From positions 1 through 64,000 of the forward strand of contig NZ_JAUSVX010000025.1 of assembly GCF_030814995.1 (NCBI RefSeq): a stretch of 64,000 nucleotides of DNA. The letters are read 5' to 3'. Below are positions 52,393 through 59,925 of the stretch, piece by piece. The notes below the pieces were generated by a model, which was not told the origin of the DNA, searched no databases, and saw only the letters and a list, made by a program, of their open reading frames with translations. A program made the position numbers and the translations under genes. Position 1 is the first letter of the stretch, and the number at the start of each line of letters is the position of its first letter. This DNA is from Labrys wisconsinensis. Its GTDB lineage: Bacteria; Pseudomonadota; Alphaproteobacteria; Rhizobiales; Labraceae.

Positions 52393-53022
52393 ATGGCAGT
52401 GGAGATCGTTCGCGGCCGCGACGCGGTCGTGCATTTCGACGGACATCTGTGCATCCATTCGCGCGGCTGCGTGCTCGACCGGCCCGACGTGTTCGTGCCG
52501 AACGTCAAGGGCGCCTGGATCCATCCGGACGCGGCCGCGGTGGAGGACCTGGAGCGGCTGGCGCACAACTGCCCCTCCGGCGCCATCCGGATCGAGCGGC
52601 TCGACGGCGGGCCGGAGGAGACGGCGCCGCTGGTCAACACCGCGCGCATCCGCGAGAACGGGCCGCTCGCGGTGAACGCGGCGCTGGTCGTCGGCGAGCA
52701 CCAGGCGACCCGGGCGACGCTCTGCCGCTGCGGCGCCTCGGCCAACAAGCCCTATTGCGACGGCAGCCACAGCGCTGCCGGCTTCACCGCCACGGGCGAG
52801 CCGGCCACGCAGGCCTCCGAGCCGCTGGCGGCGCGGAACGGCCCGCTCACCGTCACGCCCTTGACCAACGGGCCGCTGCGGGTGGTCGGCAACCTGGAGG
52901 TGGTCTCGGGCACGGGGCGCACCGTCAACCGGGTCACGGAGACCTATCTGTGCCGCTGCGGCCACTCCGGGAACAAGCCCTATTGCGACGGCAGCCACAA
53001 GAGGGCGGGGTTCGTCGGCTAG
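52393..53022 (+). CDS. Iron-sulfur protein with one divergent 4Fe-4S domain and two CDGSH domains
   Basis: This is a 209-residue protein. The N-terminal 4Fe-4S mono-cluster domain reads LCIHSRGCVL then LAHNCPSGAIRIE. The first CDGSH iron-sulfur domain is CRCGASANKPYCDGSH (about residues 97-116) and the second CRCGHSGNKPYCDGSH at the C-terminus. A C-C-C-H cluster-ligand set is intact in both. Such bacterial fusions are probably redox or cluster-transfer proteins of unknown partner. A GGGAGGAAG site supports the start. The small PUA-like gene follows by 11 bases. Confidence 0.88.
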   Translation: MAVEIVRGRDAVVHFDGHLCIHSRGCVLDRPDVFVPNVKGAWIHPDAAAVEDLERLAHNCPSGAIRIERLDGGPEETAPLVNTARIRENGPLAVNAALVVGEHQATRATLCRCGASANKPYCDGSHSAAGFTATGEPATQASEPLAARNGPLTVTPLTNGPLRVVGNLEVVSGTGRTVNRVTETYLCRCGHSGNKPYCDGSHKRAGFVG

Positions 53023-53033
53023 GCAAGGGATCC

Positions 53034-53444
53034 ATGGCTTTCGCCATCAAGGCCGAGCTGCACGAGCCCGACGCGGAGACCTTCGTCTTCACGGCGGCGA
53101 AGACGATGTACGGCGGCACGCACATCGCCGCCGGCGACACGCTGTTCGTGTTCGCCAGCGAGACCCAAGGCGGCCGCGGCCTCGTGGCGCAGGCCGTGGT
53201 GACGGCGGCAGAGGCGGTGGCAGGGATACCCGACGTGGAGCGGCAGACGCCGCGGGTGAGCATCGCCGCGCGACGCACCGCGGCGGCGACACGGCCCCTG
53301 GGGCGGGCCGAGCTCAAGCGCTTCGGCGACTGGAGCGACGGCCGGCCCGAGACCGAGCTCAACTTCAAGTTCTACCGGCAGTCGACCAACAAGATCGTCG
53401 GCGTGTCGGAGGAAACGGCGGCGTTCCTGCGCGGGTTCTTCTAG
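53034..53444 (+). CDS. Small conserved protein, PUA/EVE-like in outline
   Basis: This is a 136-residue protein with alternating strands in AGDTLFVFASETQGGRGLVAQAV (two overlapping parts), followed by TAAEAVAGIPDVERQTPRVS and a C-terminal ELNFKFYRQSTNKIVGVSEE. The strand pattern with GDTLFVFAS..GG.GLVA resembles PUA/EVE-type folds that read modified nucleobases, but there is no direct motif proof. It is coupled to the CDGSH gene. Function unknown. Confidence 0.6.
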   Translation: MAFAIKAELHEPDAETFVFTAAKTMYGGTHIAAGDTLFVFASETQGGRGLVAQAVVTAAEAVAGIPDVERQTPRVSIAARRTAAATRPLGRAELKRFGDWSDGRPETELNFKFYRQSTNKIVGVSEETAAFLRGFF

Positions 53445-53566
53445 CGCCTCGTGCGAAGCCGGCCCTGCCCCGAGGCAGCGGGTGGCCGAACGTTTCTCGA
53501 CGACGGCAGGTCCACCCGCGACCGTCGTCGTCCTAGCCGCAACCGTTCCGTCATGGCCGGGCTTGA

Positions 53567-53817
53567 CCCCATAGGCGCTAAGATAAGGTCTACCGGGAGG
53601 CAGATATCGCGCTGTGCGTGACGCGCCTTTGTAAGATTTGCACGACGCCTGTGCCCTCCCTCCCCCTTGTGGGGAGGGATAAAGGGTGGGGGTCGTGGGC
53701 ATAGGTCTCGACATATCCTGATGGACCCCCACCCCTTACCCCTCCCCACAAGGGGGAGGGGATCGATCGACGTCGCGCCCAACTGGCTACTGCGTTCTTA
53801 ACTTAGCGCCTATGGGG
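53567..53817. mobile_element. MITE-like element with 16-21-bp terminal inverted repeats
   Basis: The element starts CCCCATAGGCGCTAAG (53567-53582) and ends with the exact complement (53802-53817), the match continuing to 21 bp with one mismatch. The outer copies GGCTTGACC (53560-53568) and GGCTTGGCC (53816-53824) may be a near-perfect target duplication. It has no transposase gene. It lies inside an older palindromic repeat, so it was inserted later. The parent transposon is not in this window. Confidence 0.7.
53658..53761. repeat. Internal large inverted repeat of the MITE-like element
   Basis: Two arms of about 37 bases, each containing CTCCCCCTTGTGGGGAG and GGGTGGGGGTC, face each other around a 29-base loop with few mismatches. 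A related fragment CCTCCCCACAAGGGAGGG recurs at 63661-63678. Confidence 0.75.
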
Positions 53818-54000
53818 CTTGGCCCGGCCATCCACGCGACCACCAGCGGCGCCGCGAAGAACGCCGACCTATGTCTTGCCGCGTACGGCGTGACGCGGCA
53901 AGACATTTGCCCTTCGAGACTGCTGACAGGATGCCGTCAGCAGCCCGAGCCTATGGTGCCCCGTGTCCTGCCCGCCCGCAGGATGCGCGAGGGCTCCGGC

Positions 54001-54996
54001 ATGTCGAGCATCGATCTTCAGGACGACCCCTGGGGCCGCCGCTGGTGCCATGCCCCAAGGCGGGACGCCCGATCCTCGGGGTGGTCGAGGACGTTTGCGG
54101 GGCAGGCCGGCAGGCCGATCCGCGACGGCATCGCGTGCATGCTCGTTGCCGCCCTGCTGTTCGCGTCGGGCGCCGCCACGGCCCGCTTCGCCTCGGGCGC
54201 CATGAACACCTCCGCCCTCGTGTTCTGGACCAATCTGTTCTGCTTCCTGATCATGGGGGCGTGGTGCGCCCTCCGGCCTCCCCAGGGTGGGATCGCGACG
54301 AAGCGGCTCGGGCTGCACGTCCTGCGCTCCGTCTTCACCTACGGCGCGCTGCTGACCTACTTCTACGCGATCGCAACCATTCCCTTCGCCAATGCGGTCG
54401 TGCTGCAGTCGCTGGGCCCCGTCTTCGTGCCCGTGCTGGCCCTGGTGGTGCTTCGCAGGCTGTCGGATCGCAGCGTCTGGATCGGGGTCGTCATCAGCTT
54501 CGCCGGCGTGGCGCTCGTCATTCCGCCCGGCCGGTTGGGGATGTCGATCGGGGATCTGGCCGCCCTCCTCGCCGCCGTGGGCGGCGCGGCCGCCGCGCTG
54601 GTGATCTGGTCCCTGTCGACGACGGAGCCCGCGCAGCGGCAGATGTTCTATTTCTCGCTCTTCGCGGTGGTGCTTGCGGCGGTCCCGCTGCCATGGACAT
54701 GGCAGACGCCGCGTGCGATCGAGCTCGTTCAGATCGGCGTCACCGCCGCCTTCATCATTGCCGGCCAATATTTCTATGCCAAGGCCTTCATCCTGGCCCC
54801 CGGCGACAAGGTGAACACCTGGAGCTACATGTCGATCGTGTTCGCCGCGATCATCGGGCGTGCCGTCTGGGCCGAACCGATTCTCGTCACGACCTGCGTG
54901 GGGGCCGCGCTGATCGTCCTGGGTGCCCGTCTGGCATCGAGGACGCGGCCGGAGAGGGCTCCCGCGTGCCGTTCGGGGACCGGAACCGACATGTGA
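54001..54996 (+). CDS. EamA-type (DMT superfamily) membrane transporter
   Basis: This is a transporter of about 331 residues with roughly ten helices in two EamA repeats. The first starts at GIACMLVAALLFASGAATAR and contains TIPFANAVVLQSLGPVFVPVL; the second begins near AALLAAVGGAAAALVIWSLS and has FIIAGQYFYAKAFILAPGDK. The family exports metabolites or drugs; the substrate is unknown. The start at 54001 follows GAGGG and a long unconserved upstream frame that lies inside the repeat region. The N-terminal 35 residues before the first helix are unusually hydrophilic, so ATG 54139 may be the real start. Confidence 0.8.
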   Translation: MSSIDLQDDPWGRRWCHAPRRDARSSGWSRTFAGQAGRPIRDGIACMLVAALLFASGAATARFASGAMNTSALVFWTNLFCFLIMGAWCALRPPQGGIATKRLGLHVLRSVFTYGALLTYFYAIATIPFANAVVLQSLGPVFVPVLALVVLRRLSDRSVWIGVVISFAGVALVIPPGRLGMSIGDLAALLAAVGGAAAALVIWSLSTTEPAQRQMFYFSLFAVVLAAVPLPWTWQTPRAIELVQIGVTAAFIIAGQYFYAKAFILAPGDKVNTWSYMSIVFAAIIGRAVWAEPILVTTCVGAALIVLGARLASRTRPERAPACRSGTGTDM

Positions 54997-55177
54997 CGGC
55001 GGCCGCCTGGCCCCGTCCCTTCTGCGCAGGCGGCACAGGGAAGCTTGAAGCTGCGGCTGCCGCGAAAGGCTCCGCCCCACATCGCGTCGAACGCTCGCCG
55101 CCGCCGGAGAACATCCGCCCCGTTCTGCCGTTCCGGCACGGGAAGATCCTTCTCCTTCACCGGAAAAGAACGCACAA

Positions 55178-55204
55178 TATAGTCTATTGATTTTATAGAC
55201 TATA
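55178..55204. promoter_or_regulatory. Perfect 10-bp-arm palindrome upstream of the sulfur operon
   Basis: TATAGTCTAT (55178-55187) and ATAGACTATA (55195-55204) flank the 7-base loop TGATTTT. It stands out as A/T-rich, 49 bases before the reductase start, and overlaps where the promoter would be. It could be the operator of a LysR-type or other sulfur-starvation regulator. Confidence 0.6.
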
Positions 55205-55252
55205 AGCACCTATGACTCTCTGTGCCGCCCATGCCGGCCGAGGGAGTGCGGA

Positions 55253-55834
55253 ATGAGCGAGCTTGCCATCGTCGGGGTCTCCGGCAGCGTGACGCGGCCC
55301 TCGCGCACCACCGCGCTGGTGCGGGCGGTGCTGGACCGGCTCGAGGCGCGCAGCGGCCTGACGCCGCGGCTGATCGAATTGGTCGATGCGGCGCCGCATC
55401 TGTTCTCCGCCCTCACCTGGGACCGGGTGGCGGGCGAGGCGCGCGCCATCGTCCGCGCGGTGGAGCAGGCCGACCTCCTGGTGGTCGGCACGCCCGTCTA
55501 CCGCGCCTCCTATACCGGCGCGCTGAAGCACCTGTTCGACCTCGTCCACCACGCCACCTTCGCCGGCAAGCCGGTGCTGCTCGCCGCCACCGGCGGCACG
55601 CCGCTGCACGGTCTCGTCACCGAGCACCAGCTCCGGCCCCTGTTCGGCTTCCTCAACGCCCTGACGCTGCCGACCACGATCTACGCCGTCGAGGCCGACT
55701 TCGACGGACACCGCCTCGCCAGCCCCAGGATCGCCGAGCGCATCGAGCGGGCGGTGGGCGAGGCGCTGGAGCAGGTCGGCCGGCGGCCGGGCGCGGAGGA
55801 AGCCGACCGGCGCCCGGTCCTCGCCGCCGGCTGA
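55253..55834 (+). CDS. msuE: NADPH-dependent FMN reductase, MsuE-type
   Basis: This is a 193-residue flavodoxin-fold reductase that supplies reduced FMN to two-component monooxygenases. It has VGVSGSVTRPSRTTALV for FMN phosphate binding, LLVVGTPVYRASYTGALKH near 80 and VLLAATGG at about 113, the MsuE/SsuE pattern. It is the first gene of the sulfur operon, 36 bases before the sfnG homologue, so its FMNH2 goes to that monooxygenase. The C-terminal tail is rich in Arg, Pro and Glu and not conserved. Confidence 0.9.
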   Translation: MSELAIVGVSGSVTRPSRTTALVRAVLDRLEARSGLTPRLIELVDAAPHLFSALTWDRVAGEARAIVRAVEQADLLVVGTPVYRASYTGALKHLFDLVHHATFAGKPVLLAATGGTPLHGLVTEHQLRPLFGFLNALTLPTTIYAVEADFDGHRLASPRIAERIERAVGEALEQVGRRPGAEEADRRPVLAAG

Positions 55835-55870
55835 GGCCTTTCCCAACCAACGCCACACCAGAGAGCCGCC

Positions 55871-56986
55871 ATGACCCTGACCAACGCCCTGTCCCCTGCC
55901 CGCGAGCCGGTCAAGTTCGCCTATTGGGTGCCCAACGTCTCGGGCGGGCTGGTGATCAGCAAGATCGAGCAGCGCACCGGGTGGGATATCGACTACAACA
56001 GGAAGCTGGCTGAGATCGCCGAGGCCAGCGGCTTCGACTATGCGCTGAGCCAGATCCGCTTCACCGCCGGCTATGGCGCCGAGTTCCAGCACGAGCCGGT
56101 CGCCTTCAGCCAGGCCCTGCTCGCGGCCACAACACGCCTCAAGGTGATTGCCGCGCTGCTGCCCGGGCCGTGGAACCCGGCGGTGGCGGCCAAGCAGATC
56201 GCCACGATCAACAACCTCTATGGCGGGCGCGTCGCGGTCAACGTGGTCAGCGGCTGGTTCCGCGGCGAGTTCGCCGCCATCGGCGAGCCCTGGCTCGACC
56301 ATGACGAGCGCTACCGGCGCTCGGAGGAGTTCATCCGGGCGCTGCGCGGCATCTGGGCCGAGGACAACTTCACCTTCCGCGGCGATTTCTATCGCTTCAG
56401 CAATTACAGCCTGAAGCCCAAGCCCATCGACCCGCAGCCGGAGGTGTTCCAGGGCGGCTCCTCGCGCGCCGCCCGCGACATGGCCTCGCGCGTGTCGGAC
56501 TGGTATTTCACCAACGGCAACACGCCCGAGGAGATCGCCAAGCAGGTCGACGACATCCGGGCCAAGGCGGCGGCGAACAACCATTCGGTCCGGATCGGCG
56601 TCAACGCCTTCGCCATCGCCCGCGAAACCGAGGCCGAGGCGCGGCGGGTGCTGGCCGAGATCATCGACAAGGCCGATCCGGAGGCGGTCAACGCCTTCGG
56701 CCACGAGGTCAAGAATGCCGGCAAGGCTTCCCCGGAAGGCCAGGGCAACTGGGCCAGGTCCGGCTTCGAGGACCTCGTCCAGTACAATGACGGCTTCCGC
56801 TCCAACCTGATCGGCACGCCCGAGCAGATCGCCGAGCGCATCCTCGCCCTCAAGGCCGCCGGCGCCGACCTGATCCTGCTCGGCTTCCTGCATTTCCAGG
56901 AGGAGGTCGAGCATTTCGGCAAGCACGTCATCCCGCTGGTGCGCCAGCTCGAGGCAGAGCGCCCGCTCGCCGTCGCGGCCGAGTGA
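55871..56986 (+). CDS. sfnG: Dimethylsulfone monooxygenase SfnG homologue
   Basis: This is a 371-residue bacterial-luciferase-like TIM-barrel flavin monooxygenase that in Pseudomonas oxidises dimethylsulfone to methanesulfinate using FMNH2. The sequence PVKFAYWVPNVSGGLVISK then FDYALSQIRFTAGYGAE, VIAALLPGPWNPAVAAKQ and NVVSGWFRGEFAAIG reproduces the SfnG pattern throughout. The C-terminal FLHFQEEVEHFGKHVIP is also typical. The upstream reductase and downstream transporter and sfnB indicate organosulfur scavenging. A GTG overlapping its stop codon lies just before the ATPase gene. Confidence 0.92.
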   Translation: MTLTNALSPAREPVKFAYWVPNVSGGLVISKIEQRTGWDIDYNRKLAEIAEASGFDYALSQIRFTAGYGAEFQHEPVAFSQALLAATTRLKVIAALLPGPWNPAVAAKQIATINNLYGGRVAVNVVSGWFRGEFAAIGEPWLDHDERYRRSEEFIRALRGIWAEDNFTFRGDFYRFSNYSLKPKPIDPQPEVFQGGSSRAARDMASRVSDWYFTNGNTPEEIAKQVDDIRAKAAANNHSVRIGVNAFAIARETEAEARRVLAEIIDKADPEAVNAFGHEVKNAGKASPEGQGNWARSGFEDLVQYNDGFRSNLIGTPEQIAERILALKAAGADLILLGFLHFQEEVEHFGKHVIPLVRQLEAERPLAVAAE

Positions 56987-56994
56987 GGCCAGCC

Positions 56995-57948
56995 ATGATC
57001 GAGGCCCTGGGACCTCTCGGCATGCAATGGGAGATGGTCGTGGCCGGGGCCGCCTTCGGCGTCGCGGCGGATGATTTCGCCTCGCCCGCCGCCGAGGTTC
57101 CGACGGCTGCCGCGCCGGGCGGAGAGCCGGCTCTGGCCCTGGACGGCATCAGCCTCGCCTTCGGCGGCGTCGCCGCCCTCACCGGGGTCGACCTCGCCGT
57201 GCAGCCCGGCGAGATCCGTGCCGTCATCGGCCCGAACGGCGCCGGCAAGAGCTCGCTGATCAACGTCATCAGCGGCATCTACCGTCCCGATCGCGGCCGG
57301 GTGCGCCTCGGCGGCCGCAGCTTCGCCGCCGTGCCGACCGAGCGGCTCGCCCGGCTCGGCATTGCCCGCACCTTCCAGAACCTCGCCCTGTTCCCCGGCC
57401 TCAGCGTGCGCGACAATGTCGCCGCCGGCCGCGTCGCCGCCGGCCGGTCCGGCGTGGTCGGCCAGGTGCTGGGCCTGCCCCGAGCCCGGCGCGAGCGCGC
57501 CGACGCCCTCGAGCGCTCGCTCGGCGTGATCGAGTTCCTGCATCTCGATGGCGTGCGCGGCCGGCCGGTCGGCACCCTGCCCTACGGCCTGCAGAAGCGG
57601 GTCGAGCTCGCCCGCGCCCTGGTGGCCGAGCCGAGGATCCTGCTGCTCGACGAGCCCATGGCCGGCATGACCGCGACGGAGAAACGCGAGATGAGCGGCT
57701 TCGTGCGCGCGGCGCGCGAGCGCTTCGGCACCACCGTGATCCTGATCGAGCACGACATCGGCGTGGTGATGGGCCTCTCCGACCGCGTCGCCGTGCTCGA
57801 CCACGGCCGCAAGATCGCCGACGGCACGCCGGACGCGGTGCGCGCCGACCCGGCGGTGATCGACGCCTATCTCGGCGTCGCCCATCAAGACGACGAGGAG
57901 GGCGACACTCGGGACGACGCCCGCAACGACGCGGGGAGGGCGGCGTGA
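56995..57948 (+). CDS. Branched-chain-type ABC transporter ATPase (LivG-like) with N-terminal extension
   Basis: This is a 317-residue ATPase. The ABC core starts at LALDGISLAFGGVAALTGV after about 45 extra residues, an Ala-rich extension without recognised fold. Walker A GPNGAGKSS, the LivG-specific ARLGIARTFQNLALFPGL, the signature LPYGLQKRVELARA (LPYG in place of LSGG, normal for LivG), Walker B ILLLDEPMAGM and the H-loop IEHDIGVVMGL are intact. The start at 56995 sits eight bases after a GAGG site and inside the operon. It would pair with LivF at 61538. The ligand is probably an organosulfur compound, inferred from context. Confidence 0.9.
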   Translation: MIEALGPLGMQWEMVVAGAAFGVAADDFASPAAEVPTAAAPGGEPALALDGISLAFGGVAALTGVDLAVQPGEIRAVIGPNGAGKSSLINVISGIYRPDRGRVRLGGRSFAAVPTERLARLGIARTFQNLALFPGLSVRDNVAAGRVAAGRSGVVGQVLGLPRARRERADALERSLGVIEFLHLDGVRGRPVGTLPYGLQKRVELARALVAEPRILLLDEPMAGMTATEKREMSGFVRAARERFGTTVILIEHDIGVVMGLSDRVAVLDHGRKIADGTPDAVRADPAVIDAYLGVAHQDDEEGDTRDDARNDAGRAA

Positions 57949-58844
57949 TCGGCGACATCGACTTCGCCTTCTTCACCGAGGTCCTGGTCGGCGGCCTGCT
58001 CTCCGGCGTGATGTACTCGCTCGTCGCCATCGGCTTCGTGCTGATCTACAAGACCTCGGGCGTCCTCAACTTCGCCCAGGGCGCCATGCTGCTGTTCGCG
58101 GCGCTGACCTTCGTCAGCCTGGTGGAGCGGGGCGTGCCCTTCGCGCTCGCCCTGGCGCTTACGTCGGCGGCCATGGTGCTGCTCGGCATCGCCATCGAGC
58201 GCACGGTGCTGCGGCCGCTGGTCAACAAGCCGCCGATCACCCTGTTCATGGCGACGCTCGGGCTCTCCTACGTCATCGAGGGCGCGGCGCAACTCCTCTG
58301 GGGCACGCAGGTCCACGGCCTCGACCTCGGCATCGACGACACGCCGCTGGAGATCTCGGGCGTGTTCGTCTCCACCTTCGACCTCTTCGCCGCCGGGGTG
58401 GCGGCGGTCATGGTCGGCCTGCTCACCGCCTTCTTCCGCTTCACCCGCACCGGCCTCGCCTTCCGGGCGGTGGCGGACGACCCGTTCGCCGCCTTCGCCG
58501 TCGGCCTGCGCCTGCCGCGCATCTGGGCGACGGTGTGGACCGCCGCCGGCGTGGTCGCCCTGGTCGCCGGCCTGCTCTGGGGCGCGCGGCTCGGCGTGCA
58601 GTTCTCGCTCTCCCTGGTGGTGCTGAAGGCCTTGCCCGTGCTGGTGCTCGGCGGCTTCGATTCCATCCTCGGCGCCATCGTCGGCGGCCTGATCATCGGC
58701 GCCTCGGAGAAGCTCGCCGAGGTCTATGTCGGCCCGTTCTTCGGCGGCGGCATCGAGAGCTGGTTCGCCTATGTGGTGGCGCTCGCCTTCCTGCTCATCC
58801 GCCCGGCCGGCCTGTTCGGCCAGAAACGCGTCGAGAGGGCCTGA
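57945..58844 (+). CDS. Branched-chain-type ABC transporter permease (LivH-like)
   Basis: This is a 299-residue integral membrane protein whose GTG start overlaps the LivG stop codon. The first helix region is VLVGGLLSGVMYSLVAIGFVL and the family motif SGVLNFAQGAMLLFAALTF follows. Later segments FRAVADDPFAAFAVGL and PVLVLGGFDSILGAIVGGL match LivH. Paired with LivM it forms the channel of the HAAT importer. No unusual features. Confidence 0.92.
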   Translation: MIGDIDFAFFTEVLVGGLLSGVMYSLVAIGFVLIYKTSGVLNFAQGAMLLFAALTFVSLVERGVPFALALALTSAAMVLLGIAIERTVLRPLVNKPPITLFMATLGLSYVIEGAAQLLWGTQVHGLDLGIDDTPLEISGVFVSTFDLFAAGVAAVMVGLLTAFFRFTRTGLAFRAVADDPFAAFAVGLRLPRIWATVWTAAGVVALVAGLLWGARLGVQFSLSLVVLKALPVLVLGGFDSILGAIVGGLIIGASEKLAEVYVGPFFGGGIESWFAYVVALAFLLIRPAGLFGQKRVERA

Positions 58845-58847
58845 GCG

Positions 58848-59876
58848 ATGGCGAGCCGCGATGCCGCGAGTCCCCTCCGCCGCCTGCCCGCCTGGCTCGG
58901 CCCGGCGCTGCTGCTCGCCCTCGCCTATGGCGTGGTGCCGCTGGTCGGCTCGAGCTATCTCTTCGAGGCGATCCTGATCCCCTTCCTCGCCCTGTCGCTC
59001 GCCGCGCTCGGCCTCAACCTGCTCACCGGCTATGCCGGCCAGCTCTCGCTGGGGACGGCGGCGTTCATGGCGGTCGGCGCCTTCGCCGCCTACAACGTCA
59101 ACCTGCGGGTCGAGGGCCTGCCGCTCCTCGCCAGCCTCGTCCTCGCCGGCCTGGCGGCCGCGGCGATCGGCCTCGTCTTCGGCCTGCCGAGCCTGCGCCT
59201 GCGCGGCTTCTACCTCGCCGTCTCGACGCTGGCGGCACAGTTCTTCGTGCAATGGGCGCTGACCAAGTTCGGCTGGTTCTCCAACGACAATCCCTCCGGC
59301 GTCATCGACGCCCCGCCGCTGACCCTGTTCGGCCTCGCCTTCGACGGCCCGGTCGGGCGCTATCTCTTCGCCCTCACCGTGGTGGTGGCGCTCACCGCCT
59401 TCGCCCTGCGCCTGGTCGGCACGCCGACCGGCCACAACTTCATCGCCGTGCGCGACAACGAGCTCGCGGCACGGGTGATCGGCGTGCCGGTGCTCCGCAC
59501 CAAGCTGCTCGCCTTCGCCGTCTCCTCCTTCATCATCGGCGTCGCCGGCGTGCTCTGGGCCTTCGCCTATCTCCGCACGGTCGAGCCGGCCGGCTTCAAT
59601 CTCGACCGGTCCTTCCAGATCCTGTTCATCATCATCATCGGCGGCCTCGCCTCGATCCGCGGCGCCTTCCTCGGCGCGGCGCTGATCGTGGTGTTCCCGC
59701 TGATCCTCTCGCGGCTCGGCAGCGCCGTCTTCGGCGGCCTGTTCGATTCCGGCGTGCTCGACATGAGCCAGCGCATCGTGCTCGGCGCGCTGATCATCCT
59801 GTTCCTGATCGCCGAGCCGGACGGCCTCGCCGCCCTGTGGGACCGGCTGGGCAGACGCCTGTCACGAAGTCCCTAA
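58848..59876 (+). CDS. Branched-chain-type ABC transporter permease (LivM-like)
   Basis: This is a 342-residue permease, eight or more helices. It carries LAALGLNLLTGYAGQLSLG, the LivM hallmark, PTGHNFIAVRDNELAARVIG, and IIIIGGLASIRGAFLGAAL near the C-terminus. The start lies three bases after the LivH stop codon. The C-terminal RLGRRLSRSP tail is basic and cytosolic. Confidence 0.92.
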   Translation: MASRDAASPLRRLPAWLGPALLLALAYGVVPLVGSSYLFEAILIPFLALSLAALGLNLLTGYAGQLSLGTAAFMAVGAFAAYNVNLRVEGLPLLASLVLAGLAAAAIGLVFGLPSLRLRGFYLAVSTLAAQFFVQWALTKFGWFSNDNPSGVIDAPPLTLFGLAFDGPVGRYLFALTVVVALTAFALRLVGTPTGHNFIAVRDNELAARVIGVPVLRTKLLAFAVSSFIIGVAGVLWAFAYLRTVEPAGFNLDRSFQILFIIIIGGLASIRGAFLGAALIVVFPLILSRLGSAVFGGLFDSGVLDMSQRIVLGALIILFLIAEPDGLAALWDRLGRRLSRSP

Positions 59877-59925
59877 CTCTTTGAAAAATCGAAACTTCAC
59901 CCCGATCAACGCCCGGAGTCCGTCC

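Larger units (their letters stand above)
53445..54000. other. 556-base gap containing a nested repeat and insertion
   Basis: No gene is found. A palindromic repeat of the Hyphomicrobiales type (GTCATGGCCGGG, 53550-53561; CCCGGCCATCCACGC, from 53823) is split by a 251-base element with terminal inverted repeats, which itself contains a third inverted repeat. The remaining 180 bases lead into the EamA gene. Confidence 0.7.

Noticed and set aside
53812-54000. Extended start of the EamA transporter from 53812
   Set aside because: The extra 63 codons lie in the repeat element and are not transporter-like; ATG 54001 has a ribosome site.
55137-55153. Sigma-54-like CCGGCACGGG...ATCC upstream of the sulfur operon
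   Set aside because: The -24 half is good but no GC is found at the -12 position. Spacing fails, so it is not called although the Pseudomonas sfn genes depend on sigma-54.
59881-59925. TTG start of the Liv-type binding protein
   Set aside because: ATG 59926 has a GGAG site and begins a normal signal peptide; the extra 15 residues would disturb it.
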